Assembly (NCBI GenBank): GCA_949358305.1
Contig: OX442314.1
Span: 26,521,118-26,585,117, forward strand
Direction of reading: 5' to 3'
DNA: 64,000 nucleotides
Source of the DNA: Strigamia acuminata
Lineage: Eukaryota; Arthropoda; Chilopoda; Geophilomorpha; Linotaeniidae
Shown: piece after piece, positions 29,004 to 43,662 of the stretch
Position numbering within the stretch: position 1 is the first letter of the stretch
How the letters are laid out: each line of letters begins with the position of its first letter
The notes under the pieces: model-generated
Seen by the model: only the letters and a program-made list of their open reading frames with translations
The model's database searches: none
What the model was told of the DNA's origin: nothing
Program-made: the position numbers and the translations under genes

Positions 29004-30171
29004 TCTTCAATTTGTCGGCGCCTACCTCCGTGCGCATCATTGAATCACCGTCAGCAGCAGCACTGCCGCGCAGAGCATCAAAAGGATTGTGCCCATCAGC
29101 AACCACCCCCAGTGGCAAAACTGTCGAATTGGCACCAGGGCCCTTGCTCTCTTTGACCACCCCCCAGGCGACATCAAGTCCCCCAATAGCAACTGACTCC
29201 CTGATCTGACCGGGATAGAGCCGGCCAAGAAACGGCGACACAAACACGTCCTTATCCCAAGAATCAGCACATATCACAGTTTCCAAACAGTCCGCTCGAA
29301 CCCGCAGATGAAAAGAAGAATAAGAACCAAATTTCGTCACTAATTTGTGCACCACAATATCCCTGACCCTCGTGCTCTCCACAATGTGGTCAGCGACATC
29401 CTTGGCCGACGTGTCCACATCCAGGCGCGAAACAAAAACCGTGCGCGTCGGACCAACAAAACTCCGACCAGCAGATGAAGCATTATCCGCAACTTTAGCA
29501 ATTTTAAGTTTACCAAAAACTCCCTTCCCGATGACAATAGTCTTCGCTCTCCTCTCCTTCACTGGCGAATCCGTACGCTGGCGCTTGGTCCCCGACATAT
29601 TGGAATCAGTGGAAAAAGTACGAAGCCTCAGCGGTGGCAAATTATCCCCAGCAGGTGTATTAACACGGCCCTGCCGAAGCGTGTCGGAAAAAGAGGCCGG
29701 ACCAGGCTTCCCAGCAATACACTCACTAACTCTCTGCAGGCCAACGTTCATTTCACCCCTGAAGGAGTTGCCTTCCCTGCGCAAAGCCATAACCTCATCC
29801 AACAGCTTCTGATGTCCGACCTTGAGCTCCTGCACAGACAATAATAAATTATCAAAAAGTTTCTTGTCCACTAGCACAATACCCGATTCATCCAAATACT
29901 TAATCAAGCCGGAGCAAGAAGTGGGAACACCAGACGTGAGAACAGCCGAACTCGACGACCGGGACACTGCGGTAGCGAGCGCTCCATCCTGGTATTTCAG
30001 TTTTACACAAGCATCACATTTGAAAGTAGGCTCAAACATTCCAATCTCCTCAGCACGGACCTTATAACATGCGGCATGGTGCTTAACCGCACAAACAGAA
30101 CATCTCACTGCTGGCTGCTTCCCAAATACGGAGGCCTTGCACTTGTTGCACGGATCGAGAGGCGGCGACAT
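28993..30171 (-). CDS. ORF1 protein with PHD-like finger, non-LTR copy 1
   Basis: 392 aa. The N terminus has a Cys4-His-Cys3 pattern, CNKCKAS ... CSVCAVKHHAACYKV ... CDACVKLK, like the PHD fingers found in ORF1 of CR1-group elements. A short coiled coil follows (about 105-160). A basic linker (TKRQRTDSPVKERRAK) leads to a C-terminal RRM-like fold (RTVFVSRLDVDTSAKDVADH). Such proteins bind element RNA and act as chaperones in the particle. The start is the first Met of the frame, 190 bases from the element end. Confidence 0.85.
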   Translation of the reverse strand: MSPPLDPCNKCKASVFGKQPAVRCSVCAVKHHAACYKVRAEEIGMFEPTFKCDACVKLKYQDGALATAVSRSSSSAVLTSGVPTSCSGLIKYLDESGIVLVDKKLFDNLLLSVQELKVGHQKLLDEVMALRREGNSFRGEMNVGLQRVSECIAGKPGPASFSDTLRQGRVNTPAGDNLPPLRLRTFSTDSNMSGTKRQRTDSPVKERRAKTIVIGKGVFGKLKIAKVADNASSAGRSFVGPTRTVFVSRLDVDTSAKDVADHIVESTRVRDIVVHKLVTKFGSYSSFHLRVRADCLETVICADSWDKDVFVSPFLGRLYPGQIRESVAIGGLDVAWGVVKESKGPGANSTVLPLGVVADGHNPFDALRGSAAADGDSMMRTEVGADKLKNGT

Positions 30172-30361
30172 TTTCGAGCACTCGCGCCAAGCAAGGCCGA
30201 GCGCTCAGGCCTAACAAAACACGGAAAACTGGGCACAGATAAGTAGAAACACACCTGCAGCGGTACTCCAACAATCCACGACAGTCACTGGTCCGAAGTA
30301 TGCTAGAATTTACAGGAATGGCCCGCCAAATTGTTTAAAATTTGCACAAATAGGCCCCAAA

Positions 30362-35076
<4,715 letters not shown>

Positions 35077-35139
35077 TAATAATAATAATAATAATAAACA
35101 ATATATTATTATTATAATAATAATAATTATTATTATTAT

Positions 35140-37772
35140 TGTTTATTTTCCAAAAGAAGGGTGCCCCCCAACAGCCGAAGCCTACAGGGGGGGGACACCC
35201 ATCAAACCACCTAAACAACCATCGTCAATTACAAAAACAAAAAGAGATCAAAAAAAAAAAAAATCATAATTCAAAATAGAACATCAAAAGAAACACAACA
35301 GCAAAAACAAAAAATCAAAATTAAAATTACATTAAATCAGCATCAAGACCCAACAACAAAAGCATGCTCAATACCAGAGAGAGTACAATTAAAAATGTCA
35401 ATATCACCCAAAAAGACATTAACGCTCCGTAATAAACGCCCAACAGGGGAGTAAGAGTTAGAAACAGAGAAAGTAACACGTGGGGTGCGCAACTCCCTCC
35501 CCACCCAAGGAACATTAAAGTGCAAGCAAGATAACAGACAGGGAGCCACGACCTTGCCACTGATCAAACGAAAAACGAAAATGCAGTCAAGAAGAATCAT
35601 ATGGGAACCAACAGAACGCAAACCCAAAGCCACGAGCACCTCCGAATAAGAATAATTAAATAGGTGATAAAAATATCTCCTATAAATCATCCAAGCAAAA
35701 TTACGTTGCAGCCCCTCGAGACGGTTAAGCAGATAGACAGCACAGCCCCTCCAAACCAAAGACGAAAACAAAATACGAGAACGAACCAAAGAAATAAACA
35801 ACAAGCGAAGCGGACCCGGAGACGTAAAAACAAAAGAGAGACGAAAGAGAATGCCCAAAACCCTCGTACACTCACCGACCAATCGATTAACATGATTTCT
35901 AAAGATAAAACAATCATCGAAAGTCACACCCAGATCCCTTATCACCGAACGTCGTGGAATCAAAACACCACCCAACGTGTAGGGATGCAAAAGCTTCACA
36001 GCACGACGGGAGAAAGAAAGCACTACTGACTTGTTGACATTTAGGCTCATGCAGTTTGCATCAGTCCAACATTGTACTCTATTCAAATAACGCTGCAGAT
36101 CCTCGCAATCCCCAACAGTATCAATGCTGTGGCCCAACTTGGTATCATCCGCAAAGAACGAGTGGGACAGACCACGAAGAAAGTAGGATAAATCGTTGAT
36201 AAACAGCTTGAACAACACAGGACCCAGAATAGAACCCTGTGGGACACCAGAATTAGTCACGTAACAACTTGACGTAGTAACCCCATTACACTTAAGAAAG
36301 TTATTCCTCCGACCTAAATAACTAGCAAACCACTTAATAAAACGCGGGGACAAACCGTAAAACTCCAGCTTGATCAACAGTAGATCGTGGCAAATTCGAT
36401 CAAAAGCCTTCGCGAAATCCAAGTAGATGACATCAAATTGGCCCCTGGTATGAAAAGAGTCGAATACCTCATTATAAAAATTCAGGAGATTCAGCTCCAC
36501 AGACTTCCCACATGTAAAACCAAACTGGGCATCCGTAGTAAATCCATCTACCCACGAGCTCATCCTGGCAAGCACAGATAGTTCAAATAACTTAGCCAAA
36601 CTACTCAATAAAGAGATAGGTCTAAAATTGGATACGCTGGTGCGCTTACCGCTCTTGAAAACAGGGACCACCAACGCATCCTTCCAAGCAACCGGAAAAA
36701 CCCCGCAAGAAAGCGACAGATTGAACAAATAAACCAGAGGAACCAATAACACCTCAATACATCCCTTAAGGATGAACGGCGGAAACCCGTCCAAACCACA
36801 GGCACCATGCGATCGGAGCTTCACCGATGCCGCTTGAACATCAATTCCAGACAAAGCCGGAATGTCCAGACGATCGGCAACAAAAGAATCACTGGAGCTT
36901 TTAATCCCCATCTCAGAGTCCAGATACTCATTTACCGCAGCAGTATTGTGATAGCCCGATACAATCGACCCAAAATGATGACAAAAGAGTCTTCCCAAAT
37001 CCGCGGACTCAGCGGTCAAAACCCCTCCATCGTCCAGGACAATGTCCGAATGGGCAGCACGATACCTGGGCTTTACAAATCGCCAAAAGTTCCTAGGATT
37101 ATAGCGGACAGAATCCGCAATCACCCCAAAGTACGCCTCACGATCCCTCCTCATCTGAACCTTAGCACCCCTGCGACACTCCGCAAATCTAAGATAGTCA
37201 CATCCACGACCATAACGCTTGAATTTCCGATGAAAAACACGCTTGTCCCTCAATAAAACCCTTAAGTCAAAGGAGAACCACGGGGGAAACTTAGAATCCA
37301 TTCGAACCCTACGCGGAATATAACGACGAACCGCCTCCACAAGAACGTCAGACAACATCCCAACCCCAACATTAACATCAGAGCAGCTGAGAACACAAGA
37401 CCAATCATAGCCCGCCAAAAAAGTATATAGAGAATGATAATCCCCAGCTCTAAAGCAAAGATAGTCACCTCTCGCAGCAGGGACACCAACAATAGACAGG
37501 CGAAACGCCAAAGGCGGATGATAATTGTCGGGAGAAACCAAGCAAGCATCAGCAAGAGAAACACACAGGTCGGAGCAGTTCGAAAAAATCAAATCCAACA
37601 AATCGCCATGACAATTCAAAACTCGGTTAAATTGAGAGACCCCCACAAAACAAGAAAATTCATTTAAGGAAAGGGCCGAGGCTCGAACCACCGACAAGGC
37701 ACGCCCAAGATCAAATGGAATCCAAGAAATCCCCGGAAGATTAAAATCTCCAAGCAGAATAACATCCCCAGA
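35140..37772 (-). mobile_element. Non-LTR retrotransposon copy 2, 5'-truncated
   Basis: Nearly identical to copy 1 from its 3' end to the middle of the endonuclease region, where it stops at 37772 (TAACATCCCCAGAA). By eye only a handful of substitutions differ (for example CGG to CAG in the IDVRAAS codons). Truncation at the 5' end is typical of target-primed reverse transcription. Its 3' tail merges with the AAT array. Confidence 0.9.
35343..37772 (-). pseudogene. ORF2 fragment, non-LTR copy 2
   Basis: Open frame covering the last part of the endonuclease and all of RT: YLDFAKAFDRI, GVPQGSILGPVLF, FADDTKLGHSI. The first ~135 residues of ORF2, including QNVRG and LSETW, are missing, so it cannot encode an active element protein. 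Differences from copy 1 include RAAHSD for RVAHSD and KLGHS for KLGRS. Confidence 0.88.
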
Positions 37773-37798
37773 ATAATAATAATAATAATAATAATAAT

Positions 37799-37829
<31 letters not shown>

Positions 37830-38235
37830 ATAATATTAATAATATTAATAATATTAATAATAATAATAATTATTATAATTATAATTATTTAATGTTTGAT
37901 TCCCAATAATGGGGGGTGCCCCACAACGGCGTGAGACTTCAATGCCAAAACAAAACAAGCAAGTTAGCCAATAAAGCAGCAAACAAATACAGTTAATAAA
38001 CTAAAAAAAAACAACATTACACATTAAACTAGGCAAAAATACATAGATCAAAAATCAAAATTTACTGCAAAAAAGATTAATATAAATCATTTAATAGTGA
38101 ACACTTTGATACAATCGGGAAACACCCCTCAACGTCTCCCAAACAGCAAACGCTAACATCCACCCTGCAGGTAAAAACTATTGCAGCTTTGCAGCATGCA
38201 ACCCATAGGGAGTCGCTCATAACCTGGAACAAACA
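37773..38235 (-). mobile_element. Third related non-LTR 3' fragment with AAT/ATT tail
   Basis: 37773-37890 is AAT with interspersed ATTAAT units, then ATGGGGGGTGCCCC (the 3' UTR block of this family). The minus strand then reads LPMGCMLQSCNSFYLQG, matching LPVGRIMTNCNSFLVG of the fragment at 13 kb. A diverged 5'-truncated copy; copy 2 appears to have ended against its tail. Confidence 0.65.
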
Positions 38236-38239
38236 TTAA

Positions 38240-39913
38240 GGGGTTTCATAAATGATGCGCTGAAAGCGCTGAAGTGATTGTTCCAATAATCACAATCGCT
38301 CTATTATTGAAGACCCACGCCAGGTTCAATTGATTATACTACTGTCACATGACTTCCGGTTATGTTATGTTATGTTTTGTTGTGACCTCGAATGTTATCA
38401 CAACAAAAGTGAATCACAACGGTTGCCACGACGGGTCTTATCAAACAACTCTCTAAAAAATACTAATGAGGAGAAATATTAATTATTTAATTAATATTCC
38501 TTCTCAAGACTAAATTGACTAATAAATCCAACTTATTAATAAAATACACTTTGTTTGCTTTAAATGAATGTTTACTATTTATTCAGGGAAAATTGGGTTA
38601 ATTATACAAATAACTATCAATTATACAATACTAGCTCTAAAATAATAAAGAATGTTAGTAATAATGGAAATATTCAAAATAATGCGCTCCTGCGACGTGG
38701 CTGGCTTGGCAACGTCGTACTTCTCCTTTTGTTGCAGACGGCAACCAAAACAACTCGCAAATGGCGAGAAGAGAGCCGAAATATTCGGAGAAAACTGTGT
38801 TTTCACACCAAACTGACTCTACTCACTACTCTGCAAACTCCTCTCCGCGACGGCTGGCTATTCGGGTAATTTCTCCTCTCACGGGAAATTCCGTAAGCGG
38901 CTGGGTGTCGTTGTCACGTTCCGGCGACGTCTCGCAATTCGGGTTCTGTGGTGGTTCCGTAGGCTGCGGCGAAGTCGCTTCTCGTCCTCGTCTCCACACA
39001 GTAGAATTATTCCAAAGGTTCTGTGAAACACAGCATCCTAAGGAAAACTCTCTTCTTGATTAAACGCTCAAGGAGGCGCCCGCTTGTTAAGTACAAGGCT
39101 AAAACTCCCAACTTGATAACATCAAGATGGCTCCTAAAACTCTCTAAAATCTCAACTCAAGCTGGCTGCTTGAGCAAGACAAATCTAGCTAAAGTATTCT
39201 CAATAGCAATATGAAACCTAGCTGCTTTTCCCTGGCAGCAAGGTGAATCCAAATATTCCTTTTGGTACAATAAATCCTAGTCAAATAATTACTTGGTTTG
39301 TGGAGCAATATGTGACAGGACTGACATGGGTGAAAAGGAGAGTTGAACTGAAGTTGTGGGAGCAGTTTTCCCACAATTCTTGGTAGAAATGCACCACAAC
39401 TCCTTATAAGAAAGTAGATTGCTTCATAACTCCTTATAGGTAGGCAGGATACACATCCTGTGCAACATCCAGGGCTGGTTGTCATGACAATCTAGGCAGC
39501 TGGTTCCAAGTGACTCAATGTTGTGCAATAGGATGTCAAATAATAAATAAATAAAGCAGTTTTTTATAGGAAATAAAATATAGTGACATTTATTCTTGGA
39601 ATTACACTGATTATTTAAAACATCAAAGGAAAAACGTAATGATTTCTCTTATTTAAATAACGCAATTTTTCAGTTCACTAACTACTTAAAACACTTTAAA
39701 ACACACATAAAACATGATTAAAACTCCCTAGTGACCATCAGGCCACTAAAGTTTTAAGCATGAAAAGCTCCTTTTTCAGTGATTATAAATAAGCGCTGAA
39801 ACACTGAAGCGATTATTCATGTGATTGGCCCACGCAAGTCACATGATAATCGCTTCAGCAGAATAATCGTCATAATCGCTTCAGCGCCTTCAGCGCATCA
39901 TTTATGAAACCCT
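38240..39913. mobile_element. Non-autonomous DNA element with terminal inverted repeats
   Basis: The left end AGGGGTTTCATAAATGATGC (38239-38258) and its continuation GCTGAA...GCGCTGAAG is mirrored at 39876-39913 (ATCATTTATGAAACCCT). The ends also carry subterminal CGCTTCAGC / GCGCTGAA words. The 1.6-kb interior is AT-rich, with no transposase. A target duplication could not be assigned with confidence. Confidence 0.65.
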
Positions 39914-40059
39914 CTATTGAGGGGCGACCCTAATGGACACTATCCTCCAGACATGTAAATTTTGTTGTGTGCCCTCATTCAAACTATTTAACAAATGTGG
40001 CGAAGAGAAAACATTTTAATGCAAGCATCAAGAACTAAATTATACGGTTGAAAAAGATG

Positions 40060-40655
40060 GTGTTTTGTAATAGGAAATTGCGAAAATTGTGGATTGTAGT
40101 GTAGGAACTGTGTCTTGAACACTAAAAAAGTTTAGGGATTTACATTGAATAAAAAGCGACGTGGAAGACTAAAAAACAAGTGCTTGCCAGACCGAAAGTT
40201 GAGACAAATATGCATGAAATCATAAATAAAGACATCAACTGAGATTACTGCTGCTTGGATTGATGCAGAAAATGTATCAGTAAGTACTCAAACCACTAGA
40301 AGACATCTGCGAGAAATTAGTTTTGAATCATGTAAGTTAAAAGTAACACCTTACCACACAACTAGAATGAGAAAGCAAAGACTTGAATGGTGCGAAATTC
40401 ATAAAATATGGACGGTATAAACTAATGGTAAAATGTTATTTGGTCCGATGAATCTCGATTTTGCATTAGATTTGGTGATGGAGGTACGAAGGTGTGGAGC
40501 ACAAAATCAGAAGAACTTCATCCGGAATGTATGAAAAAAATCAGTCAAATTTCCTTTGGGGATAATGATCTGGGGGTTGCTTTCGTGCTAATGGCATTAG
40601 TAAAATTTTGATTGAGGATGGTAATATTAATGCTGCAAAGTATGAAAACATGCAT
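40060..40655 (+). pseudogene. Second Tc1/mariner-type transposase remnant
   Basis: In shifting frames the region reads an RRGRLKNKC linker, TTRRHLREI, RKQRLEWCEIH, then VIWSDESRFCIRFGDGGTKVW with the first catalytic Asp region and IMIWGCFRANGISKILIEDG. Stops and frameshifts are frequent, and the copy ends at about 40655 where a 21-bp tandem repeat starts. The second catalytic block (QQDNAP type) is absent. Unlike the copy at 20.8 kb. Confidence 0.8.
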
Positions 40656-40675
40656 AAAACAAGACTAAATTGTTG

Positions 40676-40805
40676 TTGTGTTGAAAATTCTCTAAGTTGT
40701 GTTGAAAATTCTCAAAGTTGTGTCGAAAATTCTCTAACTGTTGGTGAAAATTCTCTAACTGTTGGTGAAAATTCTCTAACTTTTGTTAAAAACTTTCTAA
40801 CTTTT
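40676..40805. repeat. 21-bp tandem repeat, ~6 units
   Basis: Units like GTTGTGTTGAAAATTCTCTAA repeat six times with substitutions. On the minus strand they encode a 7-residue repeat (VREFSPT) at the C terminus of the adjacent ORF. Confidence 0.85.
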
Positions 40806-41182
40806 GATGGAATCCCACATGCTGTAAACATGTCTCTTTCCACATTTCCTCCTTTGTAGGCAATAAATTCAGATCCAAATTCCACTTTACACTTTCGATG
40901 TAAGGATTTCAAAACATCACACACTTTTGATTGTGGAAAATCGTGAAAACTGTCTTCAAAACTCATCCCATGAATATTTCGCATCACCCAACTCACACAT
41001 TTTTTAACTTTGGGATCCAATTCTGAAAATTTCCCAACTTGAAATGTACAACACCCATAAGTGTCATTACGCGTAAAAGCATAGCCAAGTTCTTTTACCA
41101 GAAAATTCTTGTTAAACGAGAATCCATCAAAGTCAATAATGCATCCAACTTGTGAAATCAAATTTTGCGATTCCACATCCAT
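40712..41182 (-). CDS. Uncharacterised 156-aa protein, exonuclease-fold-like pattern
   Basis: Residues 13-30 read IIDFDGFSFNKNFLVKEL, followed by a hydrophobic stretch, VSWVMRNIHGMSFEDSF, and KVEFGSEFIAYKGGNVERD. This resembles a family common in arthropod genomes near transposons, with an [IV]D-x-[DEQ]-GF...F-x-[VFP]-KEL start and a later HG, which may be a DEDD-type exonuclease fold. That assignment rests on pattern memory only. The C terminus is built from the 21-bp tandem repeat (VREFSPT units). Single open frame with a Met start. It could be a fragment of a larger element gene. Confidence 0.35.
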   Translation of the reverse strand: MDVESQNLISQVGCIIDFDGFSFNKNFLVKELGYAFTRNDTYGCCTFQVGKFSELDPKVKKCVSWVMRNIHGMSFEDSFHDFPQSKVCDVLKSLHRKCKVEFGSEFIAYKGGNVERDMFTACGIPSKVRKFLTKVREFSPTVREFSPTVREFSTQL

Positions 41183-41661
41183 CAGAAACGTTTTTTACTC
41201 TTCAAAATACAGAAATGAAGTAAAAAGCAATCACATTTCCCCATCTTAACCACACCCACACTACCATTTCAATCATTTACAATCAAAGACACTCCAATGA
41301 AATAAATAGGAAGCAATATGAACTATACATTTTATTAAAATGTCAAATTTTACAGGAAGTGTGGGTATGATAACACAGGAACCAGATTAACCTTTATGTA
41401 AACTTAAAATTTTGATTTTATTCTTCATATTTTTTATACGTATAAAATTCACTTATGTAATATACATTTTTGTAAAATAAAATGATAAAATTTGCAGGAA
41501 ATGAGGAATTTTTTACTAAAGTGGAAATGATAAGACACAGGAACCACATCAACAAGTTTCTCATCTCTCGTATTCAACTAGATAAAAATTTGCATAAAGA
41601 TACACATCTTTTATTATCTAATACAAAACCAATATTTACATCTGACAACCAATACCTAATT

Positions 41662-41777
41662 ACATCCGGGAGTGTCATTAAATTGTTATCACATCCGGGG
41701 GTGTCATTAAATTGTTATCACATCCGGGGGTGTCATTAAATTGTTATCACATCCGGTGGTGTCATTAAATTGTTATC
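41662..41777. repeat. 29-bp tandem repeat, 4 units
   Basis: Four head-to-tail copies of a unit beginning ACATCCGGGGGTGTCATTAA with single-base variants at one G position. No spacer between units. Confidence 0.9.
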
Positions 41778-41989
41778 ACTAAATTTCAAGAAACTTCCTT
41801 ACTTCCAGGAAGGCAGCCATCTTGGACTGGACTCAACCCACTTGTACACTACTAACGTAAAGAGCAAAAGCAGAGCTTTATTTTCCATTTTAGTCCATTT
41901 TTCTGGGACAAGTCATCTCAAAGATATTCCACTTTAAAGTGCAGGAGTAAATTTTGTAACATTGATTTCCTGACTTATGTCCGAGAGTA

Positions 41990-42174
41990 CCATAGTAGAA
42001 TGTAAGGTAGTTGTCAACACAGAGCTCCCATAGTTTCCCCTGCCTACGGTTGACAAGGTTACTTTATTAATAAAACAGTCTGCCACATTGAAAAGTATCG
42101 GGCAGACGACTTTTTAAGACTGGATTGAAGTGCACAGGAAACAGGTAAAACCAATGTGATTTATTGTTTTAGTG
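41990..42174 (+). promoter_or_regulatory. Conserved upstream module of IR gene C
   Basis: Near-identical partner of 13779-13964. The TTGTCAAC (42011-42018) and GTTGACAA (42049-42056) inverted repeat around CCATAGTTTCCCC is kept, and so is the donor-like GGAAACAG|GTAAAACC at 42144. Its retention in front of two receptor genes suggests a promoter or first non-coding exon. Confidence 0.45.
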
Positions 42175-42670
42175 GCACTTGAACATTGAACAAGAGGTAA
42201 CGCATAAATAAAAATTGAAAAATGAAGTATTAGGGTGCAGTTGTACTTTTTGACATTATAAACGAATATGACAATAGGTGCATTCAAAGTTTCTACTTCT
42301 GTAGTGTTTGGTGTTTCTATAAACAGTAAAAACAATAAACGACAAAAACTTGCCAAAGTGAATGTGTAGAGAATATTTAGTTTTTGTGTCTCTTTTTAGT
42401 TTCATTTAAAGATTTATAAAGTTACTTTTCATTTGTTTGAGCAAAACCCAGCAAACAATGTGGTTTTTGTTTTTGCAGTTTTTGATGATGGATTTGGGTA
42501 TTCATTCTGTTTATACAGTATAAATGCCAAAATCAACTTAAACTTACAATGCGTTTACTGTTTTTAATCTTACTGCAATATGGCTTATTGATTCCAGTTA
42601 ACTGGGTTTTATGAGATATTAAATATTAATAGAATGTATTAATATATATAATAGTATTAATATATAATGT
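42175..42670. other. Spacer between IR C module and insertion
   Basis: AT-rich sequence with no open frame of note. Nothing recognised. Confidence 0.5.
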
Positions 42671-42675
42671 ACAAG

Positions 42676-43190
42676 GTTGTGACGATTAAAAAACCGTATT
42701 AGTTTAAGGTCGGCAGCAGATGGCGCCGATTGAATAAAGTTGTGCGAAATACGGATACGGTAAATACAAATGTATAAAGTTTAAATAGGATAAATAAATT
42801 TATGACTATTTATTCATGAATAGAACAGTGATTAGTGATCAAATATTGATTCAATAGAATCAATAATAGAATATATAATCACAAGAAAATTCTTACGAAT
42901 GTAAAAAGTACCAATCGGACTCTTTTGAACCTAGTCTTCTGCAAGGTCCGGACTCGCTAATCCCTAAAGTGACCTGCGAATCCATGGATTATGGTGTCCG
43001 ATTGGCTGCCACTAATCCCTGGGGTGCCGTTCCAATGGCGAATCACCTAAGGGCGAATCTGGCCATTCGGACGAATGGCAAATTTCGATCTTATTCTGTC
43101 CAAAAGCAGTCCCAATGGCTAATTTCTCCCAATTCGCCATTGGGAACGTATTTGGACCTTTCTAATGGCGAATTGGTAAAAATTAGCACA
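42676..43190. repeat. LTR-like insertion with GCCATT hairpins
   Basis: It begins TGTGACGATTA, the same start as the 1589-bp LTR at 56458, but no matching end was found. 43062-43079 is GCCATTCG/CGAATGGC and 43111-43146 is TCCCAATGGC/GCCATTGGGA with an inner AATT/AATT stem. GC content rises at 42920-43180. Not coding. Confidence 0.35.
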
Positions 43191-43662
43191 GGGGCAGATA
43201 TAGTAGATATAGTACAATGTGAGCAGTTTTTAATTCCCGATAAGTTTTTGTAATTTCTTCAAATCCTACAGGATTGTGCCACTCCTTATTGCTTCTCGTT
43301 TGTCTATTGTTTTCGAAGATGCAATACTCTAGTGGTGCCACTTGTGAAATTTGCTTAAAATAAAACAACCGTATTCAAATTTCCATGATATCTGATCCAG
43401 TTTTTCCTCTCTTTCTTCGGCTCTGATAGTGGATTTATCTAATCACTCTAATGGTCACAAGTGATAACAATCATTTCAACAGCATCGTGCAACTGACCCC
43501 TAATATTTCCCTGGCCAAAAAAGCAGTCACTTTAGTGTTTCCCACTTGTGGAGTAATATTAATATTCTTTTTGAAAGGCATAAAACTAATTCCAATTTCT
43601 TGTACTACAATGGAAAACATATGTCTTTCAGTTTTTCAGTGCATGTTGTGCAGGATTGAAGT

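Noticed and set aside
41662-41777. Possible CRISPR array
   Set aside because: The 29-bp units are directly adjacent with no spacers, and the genome is eukaryotic.
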